A stretch of 32,313 nucleotides of DNA from Chloroflexota bacterium (GCA_003695675.1 RFIA01000036.1:1-32313), one strand, 5' to 3'. Shown: positions 15,601-22,932, numbered from the stretch's first letter. The notes: generated from the letters alone by a model not told the origin. Program-made: numbers and translations.

Positions 15601-18114
15601 CCGCAATTTATGCCGGATGTGGTCGCTCCGCCCATCGATGAACCATTACCAGAACCCGAACCGTCACCTCCTCCCGAAATGATTCCCGAACCTGCAATGC
15701 CGGCTGCCACCTTGCCCGAAGGATTGCGCGTTGTGCCGACGACGGATGAAGTCAATATACGGGCGCGTCCGACGATGACGGCGCGAATTGTTGGCACAGT
15801 AGCTGCGGGTGAGGTCGTCGCTGTTGTCGACGTCGAAGGCGATGCTGCTGGCAAAATTGGCGTTCGTGACCAATGGATTCAGGTACACAAAGCATCCGGC
15901 GAAGAGGGCTTTGCCGCAGCGTGGTTATTTGAAATTGCCGAACCATCGACTGCTGTTGCTGAACCGCCGCCCACAATGGAAACGGAAGCGCCACAACCCG
16001 ACCCCGTTGCATCATCCGAACCCGTACCTGAAGCGCCTGTTGGTGAGGCCGTGGCGACGGGCAGCGAACCGGTGTTGATTTTGACGCCGAAAGATAGCAA
16101 TGTGCGGTTGCGGGCTGCGCCGGTTGATGGTGACCCAATCGGTGGTATTCGCTTGAACGAAACCGTTGTCGCCGCCGAACCCATTGACGAAGCGGCTGCT
16201 AAAATTGGCGTCAAAGGGCAGTGGGTGCGCGTGCGTACCACGACCGGGCAAGAAGGTTTCGCGGCGGCGTGGTTGCTGGTCATTATCGAAGCACCTGAGC
16301 AAGCGACGACCGCGGCGACTGCCAACCCGCAACCCACGACTATCACCGGCGAGGTGCGGCAAATGTTGTATCTCGTGCCGACGGTGGAGAGTTTGCGTCT
16401 ACGGGCTGCCCCCGTCAATGGTCAGACAATTGGCGGAATCAAAGCGGGCGAGGTTATGCAAGTTACTGAAGCATCGAGCACAGCTGCCGACAAAATTGGA
16501 CAGCGCGGCGAGTGGATTAAGGTGCGCACGGCTTCCGGACAGGAAGGCTATGTCGCCGGATGGTTGGTACGCCTCAATGATGATACGCCGCCGGATGACA
16601 CAAGCGCGGCTTCACAAGATGCGCCTGCCGACCCTGCTGTGTCACCATCACAAGAAACAACGCCTTCTGCTGTGCCGGATACGTCGCCGCAAGATTCATC
16701 ATCGCCCACCTTGTCGGCACAAGCATCTGCCGCGCCATCGTCGTTAGCGAGTCCGCCGGTCACAAGCGGGCGAATCCCAACTGCCCCGCCGACGGATACA
16801 CCAATTACCGGCGGGCAAATCTCGACGACGCCGACGATGCCGGGCGCGGCTGTTGCGCCGGATATGCCACCGCTTGCCGAGACCCCACAAACGTCGCAAG
16901 CTGAATCGACGGTTGTTGCCCAACCCGAAGTCGAGAGATTGTACATCCGCGCAACAGAAGACAGCATTCGTCTGCGTGAAGAGCCGGTCTCCGGTCGTCC
17001 GGTTGGGTCGATAAAGCGTGGCGATGTCGTCGAAGTGATCGAAGCCCCTGCAAATGGTTTGCCAAAAGTTGGGATGCAGGACGAATGGATACAAGTTCGC
17101 ACTGCATCGGGACAAGAAGGTTATACTGCCGCTTGGTTCTTTGAATTGGCGGACACACCACAGACGGCGACAGCTGCAACGCCTGCGCCTATGCCTACAT
17201 CCGAGACGAATATCGTCGGCGTTAATCTCGATGTGCGCCATCCACTCGGCACACCCGACCCGTCGCGACTTGGCAAAATCGGATGGGTGCGTTTCGGTTA
17301 TGATGTCTCGCATGGCACCGGCTCAACCGATATTGGCGCAGCGTTCGACAAATACGCCCCGATTCTCGACAAATATGCCAAAGCCGGAGTCAAAGTGATG
17401 CTTGTTTGCACCCATCAAACTTTCGGCGAGGGACAAGGCTACAATTGGGAACAAATGGACAGTGCCAAATGGCGTGACCTGAGCGATAAATTTGCCGATG
17501 TCATGGGGCGGATTGCGATGCAGTATGTTGGGCAAGGACTCGTCCACGCCTATCAAATTTGGAATGAGCAAGATGCGCATAGCGGTGCGCGTGCCTCTGT
17601 GCCACTACCGGCAGATGAATATAGTTATATGCTCAGCAAGACGATCCCCGCCATTCGCGCGGTTGACCGCGACGTTAAGATCATCACCGGCGGCCATGCA
17701 AGCGGGCCGGGGACGGGCGCGGCTTATGCCAACAAAGCAATTTCGGCGATGCCGCACGGTATCCGCCCAGATGGTGTCGCCTTTCATCCCTACGGACGCG
17801 GCGATTTGAAGTCCGACCCGAAATATCGACACTTCGGCAACATCGATGAGTCGGTCAATGCGTATGCCGCCGTCATGCCGGGCAAGCCGGTGTGGATAAC
17901 CGAGTGGGGTGTTTTGGACGCGCCGACTGAACCGCCGGATGCGATTGCCAAATATGCGACCGAATTCATCACCCGTTTGAAGACGGTTCATGCCGGGAAG
18001 GTTGCCGCCGCGATGTGGTTTGCGTGGGGGCAAGGTATGGACAACGGTTACGGTCTCGTCGATGAGAACGACCAACCGCGCGGCGCATTCACCGACGAGT
18101 ATTGCAATTTATGA
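12670..18114 (+). CDS. Giant leaderless protein: SH3-like, chitosanase/lysozyme-like, eight SH3b repeats, clan GH-A glycosidase-like
   Basis: 1814 aa. ATG 12670 is chosen because AGGAG (12658-12662) is 7 nt upstream; ATG 12646 has no usable site. Order: SH3-like 1-60; Pro/Gln linker; helical domain about 119-347 with 'FEITSLFEGG' and 'NYDRGIISYGLFQFTLAAGS', resembling GH46 chitosanase/lysozyme-fold enzymes (E128 or E134 with D145 as candidate acids); SH3b repeats starting near 446, 612, 743, 835, 1018, 1135, 1232 and 1424, each about 72 aa with the pattern '(V/I)(R/N)LR..P', 'G.(I/V)..G', 'K(I/V)G....W', 'G..AAWL'; finally a TIM-barrel-like domain from about 1516 with 'IWNEQD' (E1633) and 'ITEWG' (E1745) as acid/base and nucleophile of a clan GH-A glycosidase. 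There is no signal peptide or TM helix, although the domains suit a cell wall. Linkers are Pro/Thr/Glu-rich. Likely a lytic payload or wall-targeted enzyme; export route unknown. Confidence 0.75.
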   Translation: MFFTIEMVALYEQPALDARVVGQVAPNQSVPVDGMPVERDGWLWYRVKGPDETWIPQQRVDGTQALLEWRGLGRPPGQPEQRPVTAAQPAVPMAAVVQPTQPSAPATEAVSQPVVDTSDLRVKTVAFEITSLFEGGSYAAYQNYDRGIISYGLFQFTLAAGSLGSVVAKYLKNSTSPTAQALRAYRQRIIDRDESLREDEQFKALLKEAAQEDAMKAAQIEVATTGYWDRVQKLSVEPRGIVTPLGKAMLFDIGIQYGIYHSLLTMAEENLGVPEKSRVGDNGITEQQLIAEVAAIRKRGLYAQAERDNLPGLKPRADFWVNLIEAGDWDLQGDADGNIKVKGRDVQVRQPVILSQAQPTAPSTTATPQPTQPQMETPVSPIPVDVVEDAPAIDTTATSTEHVDEHPVPSVVDTPQPTQSDPIEAVEAQPITEVTEVPSQAPAPERVLYITPTGNRVNLRSEPSTSARIMGTVKRDELLEVVEPFEDAIGKIGVRGQWVRVRTVSGEECYTAAWLFREAQPDTMLDTETPSSEPADTQMPDTPIVSEPEPQPETLVEPQADVADTPVDVVEDAPAVETTTASTEYVDEQPVPSVVEEALVSTPDDVVADRVLYLSPKRNNIRLRATPTKGETIGGIRRNEVVESLEPYNEAQAKVGIRGQWIHVRTSAGQEGFAAAWLIEVVEAPDMPDVVGVSAPETTAPTQSTEDAQPESVTTESDMIVSPDEAIEAALEQTPAEAAPTLMLRPKGSNIRLRAAPVSGDTIGGIRRGEHVEVAEATSEASAKIGVRGQWVRVRTAAGLEGYAAAWLLEIVDESGTDASADSATHQDAGDVVQTLYLTPKGSNVRLRAAPSEGETIGGIRRGEVVTVVDSFDEASAKIGVRGQWVRVQTTSGQQGYAAAWLLQISGAPVDVDVPEDKPAAQAPVEQPSTDVVAPLVPEPDTTPAVEESQIPSPIVSDMRREDDAPPEPEIPIAETQPQFMPDVVAPPIDEPLPEPEPSPPPEMIPEPAMPAATLPEGLRVVPTTDEVNIRARPTMTARIVGTVAAGEVVAVVDVEGDAAGKIGVRDQWIQVHKASGEEGFAAAWLFEIAEPSTAVAEPPPTMETEAPQPDPVASSEPVPEAPVGEAVATGSEPVLILTPKDSNVRLRAAPVDGDPIGGIRLNETVVAAEPIDEAAAKIGVKGQWVRVRTTTGQEGFAAAWLLVIIEAPEQATTAATANPQPTTITGEVRQMLYLVPTVESLRLRAAPVNGQTIGGIKAGEVMQVTEASSTAADKIGQRGEWIKVRTASGQEGYVAGWLVRLNDDTPPDDTSAASQDAPADPAVSPSQETTPSAVPDTSPQDSSSPTLSAQASAAPSSLASPPVTSGRIPTAPPTDTPITGGQISTTPTMPGAAVAPDMPPLAETPQTSQAESTVVAQPEVERLYIRATEDSIRLREEPVSGRPVGSIKRGDVVEVIEAPANGLPKVGMQDEWIQVRTASGQEGYTAAWFFELADTPQTATAATPAPMPTSETNIVGVNLDVRHPLGTPDPSRLGKIGWVRFGYDVSHGTGSTDIGAAFDKYAPILDKYAKAGVKVMLVCTHQTFGEGQGYNWEQMDSAKWRDLSDKFADVMGRIAMQYVGQGLVHAYQIWNEQDAHSGARASVPLPADEYSYMLSKTIPAIRAVDRDVKIITGGHASGPGTGAAYANKAISAMPHGIRPDGVAFHPYGRGDLKSDPKYRHFGNIDESVNAYAAVMPGKPVWITEWGVLDAPTEPPDAIAKYATEFITRLKTVHAGKVAAAMWFAWGQGMDNGYGLVDENDQPRGAFTDEYCNL
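13816..13907 (+). repeat. 92-bp direct repeat, copy 1, in linker of the giant gene
   Basis: Encodes a linker starting PVDVVEDAPA and ending VPSVV. Copy 2 is 549 bp (183 codons) downstream at 14365-14456, in the same frame and nearly identical at DNA level. The repeat unit includes the first SH3b domain. Confidence 0.85.
14365..14456 (+). repeat. 92-bp direct repeat, copy 2, in linker of the giant gene
   Basis: Second copy of the linker at 13816-13907. The high DNA identity, compared with the diverged SH3b domains, points to recent in-frame duplication or gene conversion. Confidence 0.85.
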
Positions 18115-18854
18115 GTCGGTCAACACTCGATTTATCAAAAGCGGCGTTGCGAGGCGCACCAAGTTTCGTGTGGCGTGCCGGGCAAGAACGCCGCTTGCGA
18201 ATGATTGCCCAATGGACAAAACTTGATGATGCTGTGGTGCTCATCAACGGTTGCGGTCTTGGGATGTATGCTTATCAAATTCATGACCGCTTCAACGCAC
18301 GGGTTGAGGCACTCGATATTGAATTCGACCGTGTAGCAACCGCGCGACAAAATGTGCCGCACACACTCGTCGCTGCGTCGGAGTATTTGCCGTATCGCGA
18401 TGATTATTTCGACACGATTCTTTCGCACGAAGTGCTTGAACATGTCGTCGATGACCGCATGGCCGTGCGCGAAATGGTGCGTGTTTTGAAACCGAGCGGT
18501 CGTATCATCATCTTCGTGCCCAACCGTTGGTATCCTTTCGAGACTCACGGGCATTATTGGCGCGGGCAATATCACTTTGGCAATACGCCCCTCATCAATT
18601 ATCTGCCGGACTCGCTGCGCAATCGACTCGCACCGCATGTGCGGGTTTATACCGGGCGTGGACTCAAGCGACTATTCGAGGGGTTGCCGGTCACATTCGT
18701 CATCCATCAACGGATTTATGGCGGCTATGACAATGTCATCGCTCGTGTTGGCACACCCGGTCGCGTATTACGCGATATGCTCTACATCGCCGAGAAGACT
18801 CCGCTCAATGTACTAGGGTTGTCGCATTTGCTGGTGGTCGAGAAGACGGGTTAG
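18111..18854 (+). CDS. Class I SAM-dependent methyltransferase
   Basis: 247 aa. ATG 18111 overlaps the giant gene's TGA as ATGA, so the two are translationally coupled. Motif I is 'VVLINGCGLGMYA' (42-54) with an acidic residue D69 in 'ALDIEFD' for ribose binding. Then come 'YLPYRDDYFDTILSHEVLEH' at 92-111 and 'EMVRVLKPSGRIIIFVPN' at about 121-138, typical of Methyltransf_11-type small-molecule or glycan methylases. The C-terminal half holds 'WYPFETHGHYWRG', which resembles methyltransferases in polysaccharide clusters. Substrate cannot be told. Coupling to the giant wall-hydrolase-like gene suggests it either modifies that product or a glycan it meets; this is inference. Confidence 0.8.
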   Translation: MSRSTLDLSKAALRGAPSFVWRAGQERRLRMIAQWTKLDDAVVLINGCGLGMYAYQIHDRFNARVEALDIEFDRVATARQNVPHTLVAASEYLPYRDDYFDTILSHEVLEHVVDDRMAVREMVRVLKPSGRIIIFVPNRWYPFETHGHYWRGQYHFGNTPLINYLPDSLRNRLAPHVRVYTGRGLKRLFEGLPVTFVIHQRIYGGYDNVIARVGTPGRVLRDMLYIAEKTPLNVLGLSHLLVVEKTG

Positions 18855-18916
18855 ATTCTCAATCTTCATCGAGCCTTGCTTGTAATGCCCTAACATTTGT
18901 TTGTCAGGCGAAGCCA

Positions 18917-19471
18917 TCAATCAACGAAGACCGGCAAATGCCCCAACGCAATGACATTCGACCATGTTGCGCGGTCGCCTTCGGTGAAGATTGCGGCTTC
19001 GGCGACAATTTTTGCCCCGGCTTTATTCATTATCAAGCGCATTCCTTGCAATGTGCTGCCGGTTGAGATGACATCATCGACGAGAATAATCGGTTTATTG
19101 GTGACGAGTTTACGGTCTTTTTCGTCGAGGTATAAGGTCTGTGGTTTGCCGGTTGTGATGCTCAAGGTTTCGGATTGTAGCGCTTCGCCCATATACGGTT
19201 TGTATGATTTGCGAAGGACAACATACGGCAGTCCCATATCGACAGCCAAGGCATGTATCAGTGGGATGCTTTTGGCTTCGGCGGTCACGAGGACTTCGGC
19301 ATGATAATCTTTGAGTTTTTTCGCGAGTTCTTTGCTCACGGCTTGCACGAGTTCCACATCGCCGAGGATATTCAAAATGGCGATGCGCACACCCGGTTTA
19401 ATCTCAAATAAGCGCAAGTCACGTTGCACGCCCGCAACTGTGACCGGATAGACATCATGATTTTCGGCCAT
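18917..19471 (-). CDS. Phosphoribosyltransferase family protein (adenine PRT-like)
   Basis: 184 aa from ATG at 19471, with GGAGA (19482-19478) 6 nt upstream. The PRPP-binding loop 'IILVDDVISTGST' is at 128-140. The upstream segment 'VTAEAKSIPLIHALAVDMGL' (62-81) and 'YVVLRKSYKPYM' (83-94) resemble adenine/xanthine PRT-like enzymes that transfer phosphoribose from PRPP to a purine base for salvage. Length fits Apt, but the N-terminus differs from classical Apt, so I give no symbol. It is convergent with the upstream methyltransferase and divergent from the aminotransferase gene, with its own promoter-like site at 19515-19542. Confidence 0.75.
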   Translation of the reverse strand: MAENHDVYPVTVAGVQRDLRLFEIKPGVRIAILNILGDVELVQAVSKELAKKLKDYHAEVLVTAEAKSIPLIHALAVDMGLPYVVLRKSYKPYMGEALQSETLSITTGKPQTLYLDEKDRKLVTNKPIILVDDVISTGSTLQGMRLIMNKAGAKIVAEAAIFTEGDRATWSNVIALGHLPVFVD

Positions 19472-19514
19472 GACATATCTCCATCGTGTGGCATGATTGA
19501 TTAGCACTCATTCG

Positions 19515-19542
19515 ATTGTAATCTGTGATTGATGAGAAGCAA
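19515..19542 (-). promoter_or_regulatory. Candidate promoter for the phosphoribosyltransferase gene
   Basis: On the minus strand TTGCTT (19542-19537), 16-nt spacer, TACAAT (19520-19515). The -35 box is identical to that of the metK promoter at 24445-24450. The start codon is about 44 nt from the -10. Confidence 0.5.
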
Positions 19543-19583
19543 TATCGATCATCCTTTGATTTCAAATATGTTTAGGAGTTATC

Positions 19584-20411
19584 GTGTCCCCTTGTTTTAT
19601 TCGCCGGCTCACACCTGATGGATTGCAGCCTGTCGATTATAGCGCGGCCTCACTCGCCGAAGCTGCCCAATATGAATCAGCCGATGGTGTCTATACTGTC
19701 GCCAACACCTTCAATACGTATCAGGTATTGATGTTCGACGCACATCTTGACCGCCTCGAAAATTCGGCAAAATATGCCGGGATACCCCTCAATCTCAATC
19801 GTGAATACTTGCGAAAAAATCTCCGCGCGATGATTGAGCAGGCGGATTTTGGCAGTGTGCGATTTAGAATTACGGTCGAACGCGACAATCCTGAATCGCT
19901 GTTGCTGTCGCTTGAGCCATATCATCCGCCCTCTGCTGAACTTATCGAACATGGCGTCAAATGTGCGACTGTCGCCGACAATCATCGCGTGAATCCTGTC
20001 GTGAAAACGACAGATTGGATGCACAATCGCAAACAAATCACACTGCCTGCCGATGTGTATGAAGGTTTGCTGATTGATGACGCAGGCAATATCCTCGAAG
20101 GGATGAGCAGCAATTTTTACGCTGTGCTCGCGGGCGAGCTGCGGACGGCTAAAGAGGGGGTGTTGCAGGGCATTGCGCGTCGTATTGTGGTGGAGATTGC
20201 GCCAAGTGTGCTGCCGGTCAAATGGCAGCCGGTCAATCTGAATGATCTCGCACACATCAGCGAAGCCTTGATGACGAGCAGCAGTCGCGGGATTATTCCT
20301 ATTGTGCAGATTGATGACGTCACAATCGGGGCTGGCAAGCGCGGGCCCATTACCGAGTCGTTGCAACAGGCATACAATCAATGGGTGGCGCAGCATCTCG
20401 AAGATTTATGA
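19584..20411 (+). CDS. Class IV aminotransferase / aminodeoxychorismate lyase-like PLP enzyme
   Basis: 275 aa with GTG start at 19584 and AGGAG (19574-19578) 5 nt upstream. It is a fold-type IV PLP enzyme: the likely Schiff-base lysine is K141 in 'VVKTTDWMHNRK', and 'ILEGMSSNFYAV' (170-181) holds the conserved Glu (E172) and the Ser/Asn that bind PLP. The substrate could be a branched-chain or D-amino acid, or aminodeoxychorismate (PabC). Its length suits PabC, and folE, folB and folK lie 4-6 kb away, so a folate role is attractive but unproven. The Trp after 'KTTD' in place of the usual Tyr/Arg is a minor oddity. Its stop overlaps the convergent methyltransferase stop by 6 nt, so there is no room for a terminator between them. 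Confidence 0.8.
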   Translation: MSPCFIRRLTPDGLQPVDYSAASLAEAAQYESADGVYTVANTFNTYQVLMFDAHLDRLENSAKYAGIPLNLNREYLRKNLRAMIEQADFGSVRFRITVERDNPESLLLSLEPYHPPSAELIEHGVKCATVADNHRVNPVVKTTDWMHNRKQITLPADVYEGLLIDDAGNILEGMSSNFYAVLAGELRTAKEGVLQGIARRIVVEIAPSVLPVKWQPVNLNDLAHISEALMTSSSRGIIPIVQIDDVTIGAGKRGPITESLQQAYNQWVAQHLEDL

Positions 20412-21311
20412 TTGTTCAAGCGGCGCTTTGAAATCGTAGATGCCGTCACGTATCGCCCAATGTAGGTCGTCGTGTTCGCAATACAATGCTTCTCGTCGGC
20501 GGGTCAAGGGTTTGCCACACTCAGGACAAGCGAAGATGTCATCGGTATCGAGATGATTCGGCGTATCGCCGGTCGCCCGACTGCGCACGAAGATGCTCGG
20601 CGCATACAGCAGCCCCGAACGTTGCAATATGTTGTCCATGCCGACGAGTAGACCGGTTGGAACGAGACGCTTGAGAACGGCGACGCGAAAAAACGACACC
20701 GGGATTCGCTCGCCGGTCGCGAAGCCCGCATCGAACAGGGCGTGTTCGATATATTGTGGATGAAAATCAAAATTGAGCGCGGCGAATTCAACCGGTTCGA
20801 GTGCATGCGGATTCCAAGTTTGCTGCTTGAGCGCATAACGAATCACCGCTTTGAGGTTGCGTTTGTTGGCGAATTCGAGAATGAATGTCGCATCGGGTGT
20901 CAAGGCATGTCGTATTTGTGCGAGGACGGCTGGTGCATCGACAAAGTGGTGAATGACGCGGATGAGCGTTGCGCCGTCGAACACGCCTTGCTGAAATGGC
21001 AATTTGTAGGCATTGGCGGCGACATAGACATAGCGCCCCGACGTGCCCAAATGCGCCTGTGCATATTGCAATTGTGACAGCGAATAGTCGAGCAGCACGA
21101 CTTGATTGTAGGCGTTATATTCCTGCGTGAGGCGACCGAACCCGGCGCCGATTTCTAGCAGGCGTTCGCCGCGTTGTGGCAGCAACCGCCGCAATGCGAG
21201 GCGCTCAACGCGGTCTTCATAGTCGCGCCCTTTGCCTTCCCAAAAATCGGTTCGATAAGTCGCGCCTTCATAATCGCATATTTCGGGTGGGGATTGTATA
21301 TCTTGCATCAT
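20406..21311 (-). CDS. SAM-dependent methyltransferase with C-terminal Trm112-like zinc ribbon
   Basis: 301 aa. Motif I is 'LLEIGAGFGRLT' (51-62). An acidic 'LLDYS' follows, then 'ANAYKLPFQQGVFDGATLIR' and 'VIHHF', as in Methyltransf_11. The C-terminal 40 residues form a small zinc ribbon: C262 and C265 in 'CPECGKPL', then C278 and H280 in 'YCEHDDLHW', ending 'IRDGIYDF', which is the typical Trm112/YcaR-like end. Fusion of this ribbon to a methylase is known in bacterial glycan or natural-product methylases and in 23S rRNA methylase RlmA, where the ribbon is at the other end. Substrate unknown. The start may be either of two adjacent ATGs (21311 or 21308); no strong ribosome binding site is seen. 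Confidence 0.78.
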   Translation of the reverse strand: MMQDIQSPPEICDYEGATYRTDFWEGKGRDYEDRVERLALRRLLPQRGERLLEIGAGFGRLTQEYNAYNQVVLLDYSLSQLQYAQAHLGTSGRYVYVAANAYKLPFQQGVFDGATLIRVIHHFVDAPAVLAQIRHALTPDATFILEFANKRNLKAVIRYALKQQTWNPHALEPVEFAALNFDFHPQYIEHALFDAGFATGERIPVSFFRVAVLKRLVPTGLLVGMDNILQRSGLLYAPSIFVRSRATGDTPNHLDTDDIFACPECGKPLTRRREALYCEHDDLHWAIRDGIYDFKAPLEQS

Positions 21312-21334
21312 GCGCCATAACTTTCGTTGAAACT

Positions 21335-21484
21335 GTAACTACTCAAGCAGCCTGCTTGCAAGAAGAAAAGACAATGATTCAACGCAGAGGTGCGGAGATA
21401 CAGAGCACGCAGAGCGGCTTCAATGTTTTTCTTTGTGCCTTTGCGGTTCAATATCTTTTATCCTGTTCGATTCATGCTTGTATG
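21335..21484 (+). repeat. Dispersed intergenic repeat, copy A
   Basis: Starts GTAACTACTCA (21335-21345) and continues into a short hairpin (CAAGCA/TGCTTG). A purine-rich part with 'aacgcagagg' follows. The end is CTTTGTGCCTTTGCGGTTCA(AT) at 21431-21452, then 'cgattcatgcttgtatg'. The same start and end recur at 27844-27934 (copy D), and partly at 22829-22932. It fills most of the 265-bp gap before the membrane-protein gene; no other gene seen there. Confidence 0.7.
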
Positions 21485-21576
21485 CTGAGTAGTGACTTGA
21501 AAATTAAAATAATGCTGCAAATGAGCATTGAGCAGCATCAATTTGAAAGATAAATGTGTTTCTCGAAAGATTGAAT

Positions 21577-22683
21577 TTATTCATCGTCAGGATTCTTCGG
21601 CGTCGGGAGGATGCCAAAATCTTCAATAGGTGCGGTTGTTGTGTTTCCGGTCGATGATGGTGAATTCGACTCTGGCCCGCCTGTTGCGGCGCTTTGGTCT
21701 GCCGGTACAAGTTGAGAGGCGACGGCTTGTGTGAGTGGGGCGGGGGCGAAACTCACTCGTGCGCCGAGTCCGCCGGTGAAAAACTGTGCTTCAACCCCAA
21801 GACTGTTCATTTCTTGCGTGGCTCGCTCATTGCGGTCTTGTGGTGTATCGTTATTTTCATACAGTTCGGGACGGATGAGTTCATCAAGCACAGGGATACC
21901 GCCGACCGTCACGATGCCGGTGCCAAATGACCCAAATGGCCCGGTTTCGTCGAAGTGTTCATAGCCGACACCCGCCGTTCGTGAATAACCCGGCCATGGG
22001 TTTTGCGTATATTCATTATCCGCCGACATCAAATCGGGGCCATTGCCGCCAACGACATCGCCGACAAACGACGGTACTTCATCAAAGCCATCCGGCAGAT
22101 TGTACAAAGCGCGTGTGAGTGGCTCGAACAACAATTGTAGATTTTCCACCGGGTCGTGCAGTTGTGTTTCTTGTAGGGGGATCACAGCGCGGACATCAAG
22201 CTCAACCGGCACTTCCGTATTCAATGCGACCATCATGTCGAGGCTGACGGGCAATTGTGTCCCTTGTGGCAAGCTCAGATTGACGGTGGCGTTGCGCAAA
22301 GTCAAATCACCGGTTTGAATGAAAGCGCCTTGCAACACAAGCGGCACATCACGGGTGAGTGTGACGACTGTTTCGCCCTGATTGAGCGGCGCACCATTAA
22401 GGGTGCGCTCCGGTTGTAGAATCATCGTGTTTTGGTTGATGGGCACTTGCAGACTGATCGGCAATTCATCGCGCACCGGAATCGTCCAATCAATTGTTGC
22501 ATTGTCCAACCCGACAAAACTGCTATGCAAACCCCCGATGAGCGGTTGCGCGACTTGACTCTTGATCTCGAAAATAAGCACACCGAGAACGATCAAGACG
22601 ACAAGCAAGATAATATTCACGATAAACGAGAAGATAATCATGAAATTTCGGATTGCGTTCCAAATTCGTTTGATAGCACGCAT
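21577..22683 (-). CDS. Membrane-anchored protein of unknown function
   Basis: 368 aa, ATG at 22683 preceded by a purine-rich GGGGGA site. A basic N-terminus (MRAIKRIWNAIRNF) leads into one strong TM segment at about 14-39, giving an N-in signal anchor. The exported part has a beta-rich region at 45-200 with repeated phrases 'LPISLQVPINQNT', 'DVPLVLQGAF', 'QLPVSLDMMVALNTEVPVEL' and 'DVRAVIPLQET', suggesting tandem related beta units. A Gly/Asn-rich region follows, then a Ser/Thr/Pro tail ending 'ILPTPKNPDDE'. I recognise no family. It sits alone, with its own promoter, between metK and a methyltransferase gene. Cell-surface structural or lipid-binding roles are possible; no catalytic motif is seen. 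Confidence 0.75.
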   Translation of the reverse strand: MRAIKRIWNAIRNFMIIFSFIVNIILLVVLIVLGVLIFEIKSQVAQPLIGGLHSSFVGLDNATIDWTIPVRDELPISLQVPINQNTMILQPERTLNGAPLNQGETVVTLTRDVPLVLQGAFIQTGDLTLRNATVNLSLPQGTQLPVSLDMMVALNTEVPVELDVRAVIPLQETQLHDPVENLQLLFEPLTRALYNLPDGFDEVPSFVGDVVGGNGPDLMSADNEYTQNPWPGYSRTAGVGYEHFDETGPFGSFGTGIVTVGGIPVLDELIRPELYENNDTPQDRNERATQEMNSLGVEAQFFTGGLGARVSFAPAPLTQAVASQLVPADQSAATGGPESNSPSSTGNTTTAPIEDFGILPTPKNPDDE

Positions 22684-22733
22684 AGCAGTCCCCCGCAGGT
22701 GGCCTTTTAATTGGTGAATGATGTTCTACTTTA

Positions 22734-22762
22734 ACTATATAGCATTGGTCTGAATGTCACAA
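22734..22762 (-). promoter_or_regulatory. Candidate promoter for the membrane-anchored protein gene
   Basis: On the minus strand TTGTGA (22762-22757), 17-nt spacer, TATAGT (22739-22734). The -10 is identical to that of metK. The start codon is about 51 nt downstream. Confidence 0.55.
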
Positions 22763-22828
22763 ATCGTACTCTAACCAGTACGCTTTATAGGATACAAGAT
22801 AGTGGGGGAATTAGGCTATAAGGAAAAT

Positions 22829-22932
22829 GTAACTGCTCAGTTTGCCTGAACAAATCGTAGAAAAGAAATCAAACCGCAGAAACACACAACGCACAGATTA
22901 TTTTGTGCCTTTTGCGTCTTTGCGGTTCAATG
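22829..22932 (+). repeat. Dispersed intergenic repeat, copy B
   Basis: Starts GTAACTGCTCA (22829-22839), includes a TCAG/CTGA mini-hairpin and 'aaaccgcagaaacac', and ends TTTTGTGCCTTTTGCGTCTT then 'tgcggttcaatgc'. It lies just downstream of metK. Confidence 0.65.

Noticed and set aside
14005-17150. Regular DNA repeats considered as a CRISPR or satellite array
   Set aside because: Spacing is irregular, the repeats are 200 bp or more and in frame, and they encode diverged SH3b domains.
13914-17313. Many 60-190-codon open frames on both strands across the giant gene
   Set aside because: They are shadows of a repetitive, biased-composition gene and show only Arg/His/Ser/Thr-rich translations with no ribosome binding sites of note.
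18855-18916. Terminator between the convergent methyltransferase and phosphoribosyltransferase genes
   Set aside because: No convincing stem with a T-tract is seen in this 62-bp spacer.
19501-19509. TTAGCACTC, half of a CIRCE (HrcA) operator
   Set aside because: The matching GAGTGCTAA half is absent at the 9-nt spacing, and neither neighbour is a chaperone gene.
19677-20396. Minus-strand open frame of 239 codons
   Set aside because: Antisense to the class IV aminotransferase, which has clear catalytic motifs; the antisense product shows no domain.
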